A DNA stretch of 64,000 bases. It comes from Paradesertivirga superstes (GTDB lineage: Bacteria > Bacteroidota > Bacteroidia > Sphingobacteriales > Sphingobacteriaceae). Location: contig NZ_JBBJCN010000003.1 of the NCBI RefSeq assembly GCF_037622515.1, forward strand, positions 186,001-250,000. Direction: 5' to 3'. A model generated the notes under the pieces. That model made no database searches. It had not been told where the DNA came from and saw nothing but the letters and a program-made list of their open reading frames with translations. The translations under genes were made by a program, and so were the position numbers. Below are positions 51,099 through 60,721 of this stretch, piece after piece (the first letter of the stretch is position 1; each line of letters starts with the position of its first letter).

Positions 51099-52733
51099 AT
51101 GGGTGAAAGCAAATTTATAAGCGGGCAGATTGTTGACATTGAAAATAAAAGGATTTATCCGGGTACTATTTTTATTTTAAATGACAGAATCGAAAAAATA
51201 GAAGAAACACCAGAAGCAGAAAATCAATATATCCTGCCTGGATTTATTGATGCACATGTACATATAGAAAGCTCCATGCTTGTTCCTTCAGAATTTGCCC
51301 GCATTGCTGTAATTCACGGAACAGTTGCAACTGTTTCCGATCCTCATGAAATCGCGAATGTATGTGGCATTGATGGTGTAAAGTTTATGATTGAAAATGG
51401 AGATCAGGTTCCGTTTAAATTTTACTTTGGTGCGCCTTCATGCGTGCCTGCTACAACATTTGAAACCGCAGGAGCAGAAATCTCTGTGAAAGAAATCGAA
51501 GATCTCCTGAAATCCGACAAAATAAAGTATCTGGCAGAAATGATGAACTGGCCAGGTGTTTTATTTAAAGACCCTATGGTGTTCGAAAAAATCAATATTG
51601 CAAAAAAATACAATAAACCTGTAGATGGACACGCTCCCGGCTTAATGGGCGAAAAAGCCCAACAATATATTGCCGCCGGAATAAGTACAGATCACGAATG
51701 TTTCACCAGGGAAGAAGCTTTGGAGAAATTAAATCTGGGAATGAAAATTCTGATCCGTGAGGGCAGCGCCGCTAAAAACTTTGATGCTTTAATCAGTCTT
51801 TTAGACGATTATGAAGATCAGATCATGTTTTGCTCTGATGACAAACATCCCGACAGTCTGCTTTTGGGACACATCAATGATTTGGTAAAGAAAGCTATTG
51901 AAAAAGGCATTGATCTTTTTAAAGTACTTAAAGCTGCCTGCGTGAACCCTGTAAATCATTACAACCTTGACGTAGGCTTACTACGCAAAGGAGATTTCGC
52001 AGATTTCATAATAACTGATAATCTAACATCCTTCAAAATAAAAGAAACTTATATAAATGGGAATCTGGTTGCCACTAAAAGCAGATCCACTATCGACTCT
52101 GTTAAAGTAAGCCTGATAAATAATTTTAATTGCACGGCAATAAGTGCCTCCGATATCCGGATTAAAGCTTCAGGCAAAAATATTTTAGTAATTGAAGCAC
52201 TTGATGGTCAACTTATCACAAATAAAATAAAGGCTGAGGCATTTATAACAAATGGATTTATAGAATCAAACCCGGAAAAAGATATCCTAAAGATCATTGT
52301 AAAAAACCGTTATAAAGATGTGCCACCGGCTATTGCTTTTATAAAAAATTTCGGTTTAAAAGACGGAGCCATCGCTTCTTCCATTGCCCACGACTCGCAT
52401 AACATTATTGCCGTAGGCTCAAACGATGATTTTATAATTGAAGCAGTTAATCAACTAATCAGCTGTAAAGGTGGAATTTCAGCAGTTTCAACTTTCGATT
52501 CAAAGGTTTTACCTTTACCTGTCGGTGGGATCATGACTACCGCAGACGCCTATGATGTTGCTGAGTTATACACAGAATTAGACACTCTGGCCAAAAAAAT
52601 GGGTTCCAATTTATCATCGCCGTTTATGACCCTATCCTTTATGGCCCTGCTGGTTATCCCGTCATTAAAGCTAAGCGATCTGGGACTTTTTGATGGTGAA
52701 ACATTCGAATTTACAAAATCCGAATCTTCCTGA
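51099..52733 (+). CDS. ade: Adenine deaminase, 544 aa
   Basis: Converts adenine to hypoxanthine and ammonia in purine salvage. The metal-binding start of the amidohydrolase barrel is DAHVHIESSM (His53, His55), followed by the family phrases HGTVATVSDPHEIANV, VDGHAPGLMGEKAQQYIAAGI and SDDKHPDSLL. The C-terminal domain has FDSKVLPLPVGGIMT. Length typical. Monocistronic, divergent from the atp operon. Confidence 0.95.
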   Translation: MGESKFISGQIVDIENKRIYPGTIFILNDRIEKIEETPEAENQYILPGFIDAHVHIESSMLVPSEFARIAVIHGTVATVSDPHEIANVCGIDGVKFMIENGDQVPFKFYFGAPSCVPATTFETAGAEISVKEIEDLLKSDKIKYLAEMMNWPGVLFKDPMVFEKINIAKKYNKPVDGHAPGLMGEKAQQYIAAGISTDHECFTREEALEKLNLGMKILIREGSAAKNFDALISLLDDYEDQIMFCSDDKHPDSLLLGHINDLVKKAIEKGIDLFKVLKAACVNPVNHYNLDVGLLRKGDFADFIITDNLTSFKIKETYINGNLVATKSRSTIDSVKVSLINNFNCTAISASDIRIKASGKNILVIEALDGQLITNKIKAEAFITNGFIESNPEKDILKIIVKNRYKDVPPAIAFIKNFGLKDGAIASSIAHDSHNIIAVGSNDDFIIEAVNQLISCKGGISAVSTFDSKVLPLPVGGIMTTADAYDVAELYTELDTLAKKMGSNLSSPFMTLSFMALLVIPSLKLSDLGLFDGETFEFTKSESS

Positions 52734-52751
52734 TTAAATCTGTCAATAGTT

Positions 52752-52759
52752 TATCTTTG
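52752..52759 (+). promoter_or_regulatory. -7 promoter box of the porW operon
   Basis: TATCTTTG is an exact match, leaving a leader of about 90 nt before the TTG start at 52856. Confidence 0.6.
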
Positions 52760-52855
52760 AAAGAATATTAATATAAAAACTAACATTCGCTAACCGGAAA
52801 TAAAATATTTTTGCCATGAGCTTGTTAATGTATTTAAGTCAAATAAAATTCAGCC

Positions 52856-55684
52856 TTGAAATCTAATTTTCAGTTCCTGTCCAGTTGCGCCATTTTCGGT
52901 TCAATACTCGTCTACGCTGGTTGCATCACCCCAAAAGACTCTGTTACCAGTCGTGGAATGCAAAACCTTACTGCACGCTATAATATCATCTATAATGCAA
53001 ACTTATTATTAGAGGAGAGCTCAGGAAGTATAGAAAAAGCGCATATCGACAATTATGATCAGCTGTTAACCATTTATAAGGAGCCGTCAGAGGCCATATC
53101 TGCAGCAGAAGCTACGAATCTTGATTCTATAATTAAAAAGGCAAACTCAATAATTAATGAAAAGCTTCATAGCAATTATGTTGACGACGCCTATCTGTTA
53201 GTAGCCAAAGCAAATTATTTAAAATCCAACTTTTTTAACGCTACAGAATATTTTAGTTACCTCTACAACAACTATCCTTTAGAAAAAGATGTAAGGCAAG
53301 AATCACTTGTTTGGAAGGTCAGAGCTCTTTTACAATTAGAAAACATAGCAGAGGCCTCGAATACAATAGATACCGCTTTAAAATACATTGAAACCTCGAA
53401 AAAAAACATCGCAGATGTCTATGCAAGTTATGCCCAGCTTCTAATTACTACTAACAAAGAGTCTCAGGCAATAGCCGTTTTACAAAAGGCAATAGATGCT
53501 GGCACCTCCAAACACAACATAATCAGATGGAAATATATTCTTGCCCAGTTGCAGGTTGAAAATAAGCTATATGAAGATGCCTACAAAAACTTCTCGGCCG
53601 TTGTTAAAAGCAATGCATCATTTGAAATGGCATTTAATGCAAATCTTAACCGCATAAGAATTGAAGAGGAACAAAGCGGAGCATCTTCCGACAGGATCAC
53701 CCGCTTGAAATCTCTGTTAAAGGATGACAAAAACAAGGATTTTATAGACCAGATTTATTATCATATAGGCAATATCTATCATGAGCAAAACCTTGAAAAT
53801 GATGCCATTAACAATTATAATATCTCAGTAAAAAAGAGCACCTCAAACCTCGACCAAAAAGGAATTACATATTTAAAACTTGCCGACATTTATTTTAATA
53901 AAGCTGATTACATCAAGGCAAAAGCATATTATGATAGTACCCTAAGTACATTATCCCCAAAATACCCGGGCTATGATTTAATAAAAAAGAAAGGCAGCAA
54001 TCTCGAATTGCTAGCCTCCCGCTACCGCACTATCGCAAGGGAAGACACTTTGCAAACTTTGGCAAAATTGCCTGAAGAACAAAGAGAAGAACGAATTGGT
54101 GAACTTGTAAGACAACAAACAGAACGTGCTCTTTCACAAGTAAACCATCAGGAAGCAGTGAATAACTTAACTGCAGGCATTGATGTCCCTGCTTTATCCA
54201 AACCCACAGAAGGAAAGTTCTATTTTAATAATTCTACAGCTCTTAGTCAGGGACTTTCTGACTTTAAACGTAAATGGGGTAACAGACGTCTTGAAGACAA
54301 TTGGAGGCGGGTCTCTAAAACTGCTGCAGAAACAACAATAAGTATGTCTGCCGATCCGGATGCAACTATAGGAGCATCATTGCCAGCAAGCACAACAGCC
54401 TTAAGTGCAGAAACAATCCGAGACAGCTATTTAAAAAATCTGCCTTTAACAGAACCTTTACTGCAGCAATCCAATCAAAAAATTGCAGAAGCATACTATG
54501 ATATCGCTAATTTTTATAAAGATGAGCTGAAAGATGAAGAGATCGCAATCAGAACATTTGAAGAATTATTAGGACGTGCACCTGAAAGCTCCTACAATTT
54601 ACCGGTATATTATAATCTATACAGATTGTATCAACCCAGCAACTCTGAAAAATCCACAGCTTATAAAAATTTAATACTTTCAAAGTTCCCTGATTCGCCA
54701 TTTGCCAAAGTAATTCAGGACCCGAATTATTCCCGGGAAGCGGATGAGAAAGTAATGGCTTTAAATAAAGCGTATAACGAGGTGTTTAACCTTTATACAG
54801 AAAGAAAATATACTTCTGTTTTATCGGCAATTCAACAAATAGATCAAATTTATGGGCCAAATAAGCTATCTCCGCAGTTAGCTTACCTAAATGCATTAGC
54901 TACAGGCCACCTTCAAAAGCTCCCTCCGTTTGAAAATGAACTTATACAGCTGGCAGCCAATTATCCTTCAGATGAATTAATCACACCATTGGTAAAACAG
55001 CATTTACAATTCATAGAAACTAACAGAGCCCAGGTGGCTTCCAGAACAACTGCTCTTTTAGATTATGATCCGACCATGCCGTTTTTTGTTGAAGAACCGG
55101 TTCCTGCTCTTGTACCGGCAGCAGCACCAGCACCATTAACCAGTTCTGCGCAGCCTCAAAACGCTTTAGTTTCAAAAACAGATAACTCAGTCCTTCCAGG
55201 ACAGCAACCGGCAAAAACAGATGGTATAACTTCACCAGTAATTTCGCAACCACAACCTTTAATTGAAGTGCCTGAAACCACCTCAACGGTTGAATCGCCT
55301 GCTATTAAGGCTAAAGACAGCCCTTTTAACTTACCTGGTGCCGCAGAATACTATTTTGTAATTAATGTTACAGATATCCGTTATAACTTAAGCTCCTCCC
55401 GGTTTGGTGTTGGCCAGTTTAACAGATCCAAATATTCGGGTTCTTCCTTAAAACATCAGCTCCAAGAGGCCAACAATGAAAATCAGTTAATTTATGTAGG
55501 TGTTTTTCAGACTTTTGAGGACGTAAAGGCCTATGAAAGGGCGATTGTACCTCTTCTTAGCGACATTATGAAGGTTCCTGCTGAACAATATACTACCTTC
55601 GTGATCACAAAAGAAGGCCTTGAAAAATTACAAAGCAGGGCAGTTATCAATTCATACACTGAATTTTACAAGAACAGTAATTAA
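52856..55684 (+). CDS. porW: Type IX secretion lipoprotein PorW/SprE, 942 aa
   Basis: A lipoprotein with TPR repeats that links the T9SS outer-membrane translocon to the PorK-PorN ring in related organisms. The signal peptide (lipobox YAGC, Cys23) precedes the conserved GMQNLTARYNIIYNANLLLE motif. TPR segments cover about 40-400 and 550-700 (for example YFSYLYNNYPLEKDVRQESL). A Pro/Ala/Gln linker follows, and the conserved C-terminus includes NLPGAAEYYFVINVTDIRYN. The start is TTG: an in-frame TAA lies 12 bp upstream and no ATG precedes the lipobox. It is first in an operon with a class A PBP (3 bp gap). Confidence 0.9.
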   Translation: MKSNFQFLSSCAIFGSILVYAGCITPKDSVTSRGMQNLTARYNIIYNANLLLEESSGSIEKAHIDNYDQLLTIYKEPSEAISAAEATNLDSIIKKANSIINEKLHSNYVDDAYLLVAKANYLKSNFFNATEYFSYLYNNYPLEKDVRQESLVWKVRALLQLENIAEASNTIDTALKYIETSKKNIADVYASYAQLLITTNKESQAIAVLQKAIDAGTSKHNIIRWKYILAQLQVENKLYEDAYKNFSAVVKSNASFEMAFNANLNRIRIEEEQSGASSDRITRLKSLLKDDKNKDFIDQIYYHIGNIYHEQNLENDAINNYNISVKKSTSNLDQKGITYLKLADIYFNKADYIKAKAYYDSTLSTLSPKYPGYDLIKKKGSNLELLASRYRTIAREDTLQTLAKLPEEQREERIGELVRQQTERALSQVNHQEAVNNLTAGIDVPALSKPTEGKFYFNNSTALSQGLSDFKRKWGNRRLEDNWRRVSKTAAETTISMSADPDATIGASLPASTTALSAETIRDSYLKNLPLTEPLLQQSNQKIAEAYYDIANFYKDELKDEEIAIRTFEELLGRAPESSYNLPVYYNLYRLYQPSNSEKSTAYKNLILSKFPDSPFAKVIQDPNYSREADEKVMALNKAYNEVFNLYTERKYTSVLSAIQQIDQIYGPNKLSPQLAYLNALATGHLQKLPPFENELIQLAANYPSDELITPLVKQHLQFIETNRAQVASRTTALLDYDPTMPFFVEEPVPALVPAAAPAPLTSSAQPQNALVSKTDNSVLPGQQPAKTDGITSPVISQPQPLIEVPETTSTVESPAIKAKDSPFNLPGAAEYYFVINVTDIRYNLSSSRFGVGQFNRSKYSGSSLKHQLQEANNENQLIYVGVFQTFEDVKAYERAIVPLLSDIMKVPAEQYTTFVITKEGLEKLQSRAVINSYTEFYKNSN

Positions 55685-55687
55685 AAT

Positions 55688-57949
55688 ATGCAAAAAAAGA
55701 CTACCGGTTTAACAAAACATGAAGTAAACCGTTATACCGTTACTTTTTGGAAAATTGTTATCGGATGTATCTCTTTTGGGATCATACTTCTCTTTAGTAT
55801 AGGTTTGGGAATTTTTGGTGCACTGCCAACATTTAAGGACCTTGAAAACCCTAAAAGCAATCAATCTTCTGATATTATATCCGATGACGGTATCGTTATT
55901 GGCAGCTATTTCGCTCAAAACCGCTCTACAGTAAGATATGACGAGATTTCTCCGAATGTTATCAATGCGCTGATAGCCACTGAAGATATTCGCTTTTATA
56001 ATCACTCCGGAATTGATTTCAAACGAACCTTTACCATTCTATTTTATAATTTGATAGGAAAGCAACAGGGTGCTAGTACCATAACGCAGCAACTGGCATT
56101 AAATCTGTTTTCAGAAGAAGGCCGTTCCAAGGTATTCCTGAAAAGGGTTGTGCAAAAACTACAGGAATGGATAACTGCAATTAAGCTTGAGAGACAATAT
56201 ACCAAGGAAGAAATTATCACCATGTATCTTAACACGGTGAATTTTGCATATAACAGTTATGGCATTAAATCCGCTGCCCGCACATTTTTTAATACCACTC
56301 CAGACAAACTAAGTCCCGAACAAGCGGCTGTTGTTGTAGGAATGTTAAAGGGCCCCTCTTTGTATAATCCGGTGCGCAATCCTGAACGCTCTCTGGCAAG
56401 AAGGAACACGGTTTTGACCAACATGTATAAAGCAGGTTATCTAACTGCAGCAGATACCGAAGAACTTCAACAAAAACCCTTGGTTCTTAAGTTTAATCCG
56501 GCCGATCATAATGTTGGCTTAGCGCCTTACTTCAGGGCTGTTCTTAAAAAGGATATTCAAAAGATCTTTGAAGTTCAAAATATCAGAAAAGCCGATGACA
56601 CTCCATACGATTTAGACCGCGATGGATTAAAAATTTATACTACTATAAACTCGCATATGCAGCGTTATGCTGAAGAAGCACAAAGAGAGTATATCGCGCA
56701 GTTACAAAGACAGTTTAACAGATCATGGAAAGGCCGGGATCCGTTTAAATTTCAGGAAGCTGAACATTTGCTTGAACAAGGCATAAAAAGATCAGACAGA
56801 TATCAGCAACTAAAAGAAGACGGCCTTACAGAAGGGGATATATTAAAGAACTTCAGGACAAAGACCAAAATGACAGTTTATAGCTGGAAAGGTGAAATTG
56901 ATACCATGATGACACCTCTTGATTCTGTCAAGTATTACAAGCTCTTACTTAGAAATGCCATGATGTCTATGGAGCCGAGCGGACCAAATGCCGGTTACGT
57001 ACGGGCATGGGTAGGCGGAATTAATTTCGAACACTTTAAGTACGACCAGGTAAAAATGGGGTCACGTCAGGTTGGTTCTACGGCTAAGCCCTTTACCTAT
57101 GCTGTTGCAATTAATGAAGGCTACTCTCCCTGCTACCAGGTCCTGAATGAGCCTGTTACGATTGATAACTGGACACCACGGGCTCATTCTCCCCGTCCCG
57201 GTGCCTTAACTCTAAAAACCGCGCTGGCCCATTCAGAAAACTTTGTCACCGCTTATATGATGAAGCAAGTTGGCGCAACCGCTGTTTCAACGCTGACTAA
57301 AAAGATGGGAATCACCACAGATGTCCCTGCCTACCCGTCAATTTGCCTGGGAACCTTTGATGCAAGCTTATACGATATGGTTGGAGCATATTCAACCTTT
57401 GTAAACCAGGGTGTGTGGACAGAACCAATTTATCTTTTGCGTATAGAGGATAAAAACGGCAATATTCTATATGAAAATAAGCCGCAGGTACGGGAAGTTT
57501 TAAATCCACAGGTTGCTTATGTAATGGTAGATATGCTAAAAGGTGTAGTTCAGAATGGAACTGGCGTCAGATTACGTTACAAATATAATCTGAATAACCC
57601 TATTGGAGGTAAAACAGGAACTACGCAAAATAATTCTGATGGCTGGTTTGTGGGCATCACACCGCAGCTGGTTACAGGTGTGTGGACCGGGGCCGAAGAC
57701 CGTGCAATTCATTTTAGTTCTACTGATCAGGGCGAAGGAGCAAATTCAGCCTTACCCGTTTTTGCTTTATACATGAAGAAAGTATATGCAGATCCCAAGT
57801 TAAAATATACCAAAGGTGATTTTGAAACTCCTCCGGGTGGTGTAAGCACAGTTTTAAATTGTGATGCATATGCACCGAAAGTAACTGATTCCAGCACTGT
57901 TCAGCCTGCTACTACAGTGGCACCTTTATCGACGGTGATAAAAAAATAG
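55688..57949 (+). CDS. Class A penicillin-binding protein (PBP1A-type), 753 aa
   Basis: Bifunctional peptidoglycan synthase. A single N-terminal membrane helix is followed by the glycosyltransferase domain (ATEDIRFYNHSGID with Glu99; GASTITQQLALN, 128-139). The transpeptidase has SxxK Ser464-Lys467 (GSTAKPF), SxN 516-518 (HSENF) and KTGT 642-645. It lies 3 bp after porW and 22 bp before uvrC. Placement with a T9SS component suggests coordination of wall growth with secretion-machine insertion; that is inferred. Confidence 0.95.
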   Translation: MQKKTTGLTKHEVNRYTVTFWKIVIGCISFGIILLFSIGLGIFGALPTFKDLENPKSNQSSDIISDDGIVIGSYFAQNRSTVRYDEISPNVINALIATEDIRFYNHSGIDFKRTFTILFYNLIGKQQGASTITQQLALNLFSEEGRSKVFLKRVVQKLQEWITAIKLERQYTKEEIITMYLNTVNFAYNSYGIKSAARTFFNTTPDKLSPEQAAVVVGMLKGPSLYNPVRNPERSLARRNTVLTNMYKAGYLTAADTEELQQKPLVLKFNPADHNVGLAPYFRAVLKKDIQKIFEVQNIRKADDTPYDLDRDGLKIYTTINSHMQRYAEEAQREYIAQLQRQFNRSWKGRDPFKFQEAEHLLEQGIKRSDRYQQLKEDGLTEGDILKNFRTKTKMTVYSWKGEIDTMMTPLDSVKYYKLLLRNAMMSMEPSGPNAGYVRAWVGGINFEHFKYDQVKMGSRQVGSTAKPFTYAVAINEGYSPCYQVLNEPVTIDNWTPRAHSPRPGALTLKTALAHSENFVTAYMMKQVGATAVSTLTKKMGITTDVPAYPSICLGTFDASLYDMVGAYSTFVNQGVWTEPIYLLRIEDKNGNILYENKPQVREVLNPQVAYVMVDMLKGVVQNGTGVRLRYKYNLNNPIGGKTGTTQNNSDGWFVGITPQLVTGVWTGAEDRAIHFSSTDQGEGANSALPVFALYMKKVYADPKLKYTKGDFETPPGGVSTVLNCDAYAPKVTDSSTVQPATTVAPLSTVIKK

Positions 57950-57971
57950 ACATTTTTGAGGTCGTGGAAGT

Positions 57972-59795
57972 ATGGATAAATTTGATCATCGGGAAGCTCT
58001 GCGTAAAATTCCACCTAAGCCCGGCGTATACCAGTATTGGGATATATCAGGTGACTTAATCTATATTGGTAAGGCAAAAAATTTAAAAAACAGGGTTAGT
58101 TCCTACTTCAATAAGGATAACTATCGCATAAATGCTAAAACCAGAGTGCTGGTTAGTAAGATTGCTAACATTACTTTTACCCTTGTAGATACTGAGATTG
58201 ATGCTTGGCTTTTAGAAAATAGCCTGATCAAAAAGCACCAGCCAAGATATAATGTAATGCTCAAAGATGACAAAACCTACCCATGGATTGTCATTAAGAA
58301 TGAGCGCTTTCCCCGTATTTACTGGACACGTAACATGGTAAAGGATGGCTCGAAATATTTAGGGCCATATGCATCCGTAAGCATGATGCATACGATTCTT
58401 GACCTGGTAAAAGAACTCTATCCTCTACGCACCTGCAACCTTCCCCTAAGTACTGACAACATCGCTGCTGGGAAATTTAAGGTTTGTCTCGAATATCAGA
58501 TAGGCAATTGCAAGGGGCCATGTCAGGCTTATCAGGATGAAGAAGATTATAACAAAAGCATAGAAGATATTAAAGATATTCTGTGCGGGAAAACAGGCGT
58601 AGTTATACGAAAGCTCAAGTCGCAGTTAGAAGAGGCCATTGCGGAACTTAACTTTGAGGAAGCCCACCGGTTAAAGAAGCAATTTGATCTCCTGGAAAAA
58701 TATCAAAGTAAATCAACCATAGTAAACTCTTCTATTTCGGATGTGGATGTTTTCAATATAGCAACGGATGAAAAGCATGCCTTTGTAAATTATTTAAAAG
58801 TGATGAATGGCACGGTTATTCAAACGCAAACCCTTGAAATTAAAAAGAAGCTGGATGAAACGGATGAGGAACTGTTAACTATTGCTATTTCAGAATTCAG
58901 AACAAGATTTGAAAGCACCTCAAAAGAGATTATTATTCCGTTTGACCTTGAGATAGATGATCCAAAATTAAAATTCACGGTTCCAAAGCTGGGAGAGAAG
59001 AAAAAACTGCTTGATCTATCCCAAAAAAACGTTGCCTTTTTTAAGCGTGAAAAACTCGATCAGTACGAAAAGCTTAACCCGGAAATCAGAACAGAGCGTT
59101 TATTAACGCAAATGATGAAAGATCTCCGGCTGAACCAGCTTCCGCGGCACATTGAATGCTTCGATAACTCAAACTTCCAGGGGAAATACCCGGTGTCTGC
59201 AATTGTCGTATTCAGAGATGCAAAACCCTGCAAAAAAGATTACAGGCATTTTAATGTTAAAACAGTAGAAGGGCCGAACGATTTCGCGACAATGGAAGAA
59301 GCGGTTTTTCGTCGTTACCGCCGAATGCTGGAAGAAGGAACTCCGCTCCCGCAATTGGTAGTAATTGATGGTGGCAAAGGTCAGTTAAGCTCAGCGATTA
59401 AAAGTCTGAAGCAGTTAGGCATCGAAAATCAGCTAACGATAATAGGTATCGCGAAACGCCTCGAAGAAATTTTTTATCCCGGTGATCAGTATCCTATGTA
59501 CCTTGATAAAAAGTCAGAAACGCTAAAAATCATTCAGCAGTTACGCGATGAAGCACACCGTTTTGGAATCACTTTCCATCGAAATAAACGCGATAAAGGA
59601 ACATTAGTTACGGAACTAGAACGTATACCCGGAATTGGGAAAACAAGTTCGCAAAAGCTCCTGACATACTTTAAATCGGTAAAGAATATAAGGGAAGCAA
59701 CAGAAGAAGAATTAAGCAAAGTAGTAAACACCAAACAGGCAGCAGCACTGCTATCTTATTTTGATATTAATAAAAAATCCCCTGCTGAATTTTAG
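57972..59795 (+). CDS. uvrC: Excinuclease ABC subunit C (UvrC), 607 aa
   Basis: Makes both incisions around DNA lesions in nucleotide excision repair. The N-terminal GIY-YIG nuclease is present (GVY 18-20, YIG 31-33, with AKNLKNRVSSYF). A UVR motif (EEAIAELNFEEAHRLKKQ) is at about 215-235. The RNase H-like domain has ECFDNSNFQGKYPVSAIVVF, VVIDGGKGQLSSA, and HhH motifs (IPGIGKTSSQKLL) end it. The terminator overlaps the last codons. Confidence 0.97.
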   Translation: MDKFDHREALRKIPPKPGVYQYWDISGDLIYIGKAKNLKNRVSSYFNKDNYRINAKTRVLVSKIANITFTLVDTEIDAWLLENSLIKKHQPRYNVMLKDDKTYPWIVIKNERFPRIYWTRNMVKDGSKYLGPYASVSMMHTILDLVKELYPLRTCNLPLSTDNIAAGKFKVCLEYQIGNCKGPCQAYQDEEDYNKSIEDIKDILCGKTGVVIRKLKSQLEEAIAELNFEEAHRLKKQFDLLEKYQSKSTIVNSSISDVDVFNIATDEKHAFVNYLKVMNGTVIQTQTLEIKKKLDETDEELLTIAISEFRTRFESTSKEIIIPFDLEIDDPKLKFTVPKLGEKKKLLDLSQKNVAFFKREKLDQYEKLNPEIRTERLLTQMMKDLRLNQLPRHIECFDNSNFQGKYPVSAIVVFRDAKPCKKDYRHFNVKTVEGPNDFATMEEAVFRRYRRMLEEGTPLPQLVVIDGGKGQLSSAIKSLKQLGIENQLTIIGIAKRLEEIFYPGDQYPMYLDKKSETLKIIQQLRDEAHRFGITFHRNKRDKGTLVTELERIPGIGKTSSQKLLTYFKSVKNIREATEEELSKVVNTKQAAALLSYFDINKKSPAEF

Positions 59796-59808
59796 CAGGG
59801 GATATTTT
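59777..59808 (+). terminator. Rho-independent terminator of the porW-uvrC operon
   Basis: A perfect 10-bp stem ATCCCCTGCT/AGCAGGGGAT with a 7-nt loop and T tail. The first arm is still coding for UvrC, and the stop codon lies in the loop/second arm. Confidence 0.9.
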
Positions 59809-59847
59809 TATGTCCGGATCCTGAAATAAATTCAGTATCACACCATT

Positions 59848-60714
59848 CTAATATGACCACAAATCGTGTTCGTAATCAATCATTTCTTTCTTAATTCTTT
59901 CAGATTCATACAGCTTATCTATGCCCTGCGCGTAATCTTTAATACGCAGATCATCAGGATTTGAAACTTTCACAATATAGCTTTCGAAGAGCCGCTTCAT
60001 AAACATATCGTCGTAACTTAGGCCGGTTGCATCATTTGCACGACTCATTACTTCTTTTGTTACAAAAGTATGTCTTGCTTCTGGGAAATAAATCCAGAAA
60101 GCGGGCTGCTCTCCTAAATCCTGCCCTGCTGCTTTAATTTTAACCATTGGAGCTATACCGATAATCCGCGGTTCGTAGATTGAACGTTGCTTATCAAAAA
60201 TCCAGTCTTCTTTAATCTGGAATTTAACAATACTATCAGGGTTGAATTCACCAGCAACCATAGAACCATTACCAACAGGATCGCCGTTTGCATCAAATTG
60301 TTGTACCAAAACACTATCCGCAAATTTCCCCTTAGCTTCTTCAGGTTTAAGAACTGTAGAAAATTCATTTATAGATGGATCCCCACCAACGGGATGAGCA
60401 TATGCAGTCATTTCACCTGTTGCCACGGCCTCCATAATTACATCAATAAGCCTTGCTTTGGGAGAAGAAAAAATACGGTTCATTTTCTCCCGAAGATCCA
60501 TCTCTCTGTAAACACGCTTCTGAAACATAACATCAGCTTCACGAAGGTTTGCATAAGGTGTAACCTTTGCATTTAAAAGATTGTCTTTTTTATAATGGCC
60601 ATCTAATGGCTTCTCTTTTTGAACCGGTGTGGTTGAATTGCCCAAATTTGGTTGTTGTGCAAAAAGGCTTGCAGTACATAAAAAGGAAACAGCCAGCAAA
60701 AACATCTTTTTCAT
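59848..60714 (-). CDS. gldN: Type IX secretion/gliding protein GldN, 288 aa
   Basis: Periplasmic ring component of T9SS, partner of GldK. A signal peptide (ending SLFAQQ) is followed by the family phrases DVMFQKRVYREMDLREKMNR, IKEDWIFDKQRS and the final GIDKLYESERIKKEMIDYEHDLW. Length normal. It is 7 bp after gldM and last in the gldKLMN operon. It converges on uvrC, with 52 bp between the stop codons. Confidence 0.95.
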   Translation of the reverse strand: MKKMFLLAVSFLCTASLFAQQPNLGNSTTPVQKEKPLDGHYKKDNLLNAKVTPYANLREADVMFQKRVYREMDLREKMNRIFSSPKARLIDVIMEAVATGEMTAYAHPVGGDPSINEFSTVLKPEEAKGKFADSVLVQQFDANGDPVGNGSMVAGEFNPDSIVKFQIKEDWIFDKQRSIYEPRIIGIAPMVKIKAAGQDLGEQPAFWIYFPEARHTFVTKEVMSRANDATGLSYDDMFMKRLFESYIVKVSNPDDLRIKDYAQGIDKLYESERIKKEMIDYEHDLWSY

Positions 60715-60721
60715 AATCTTT

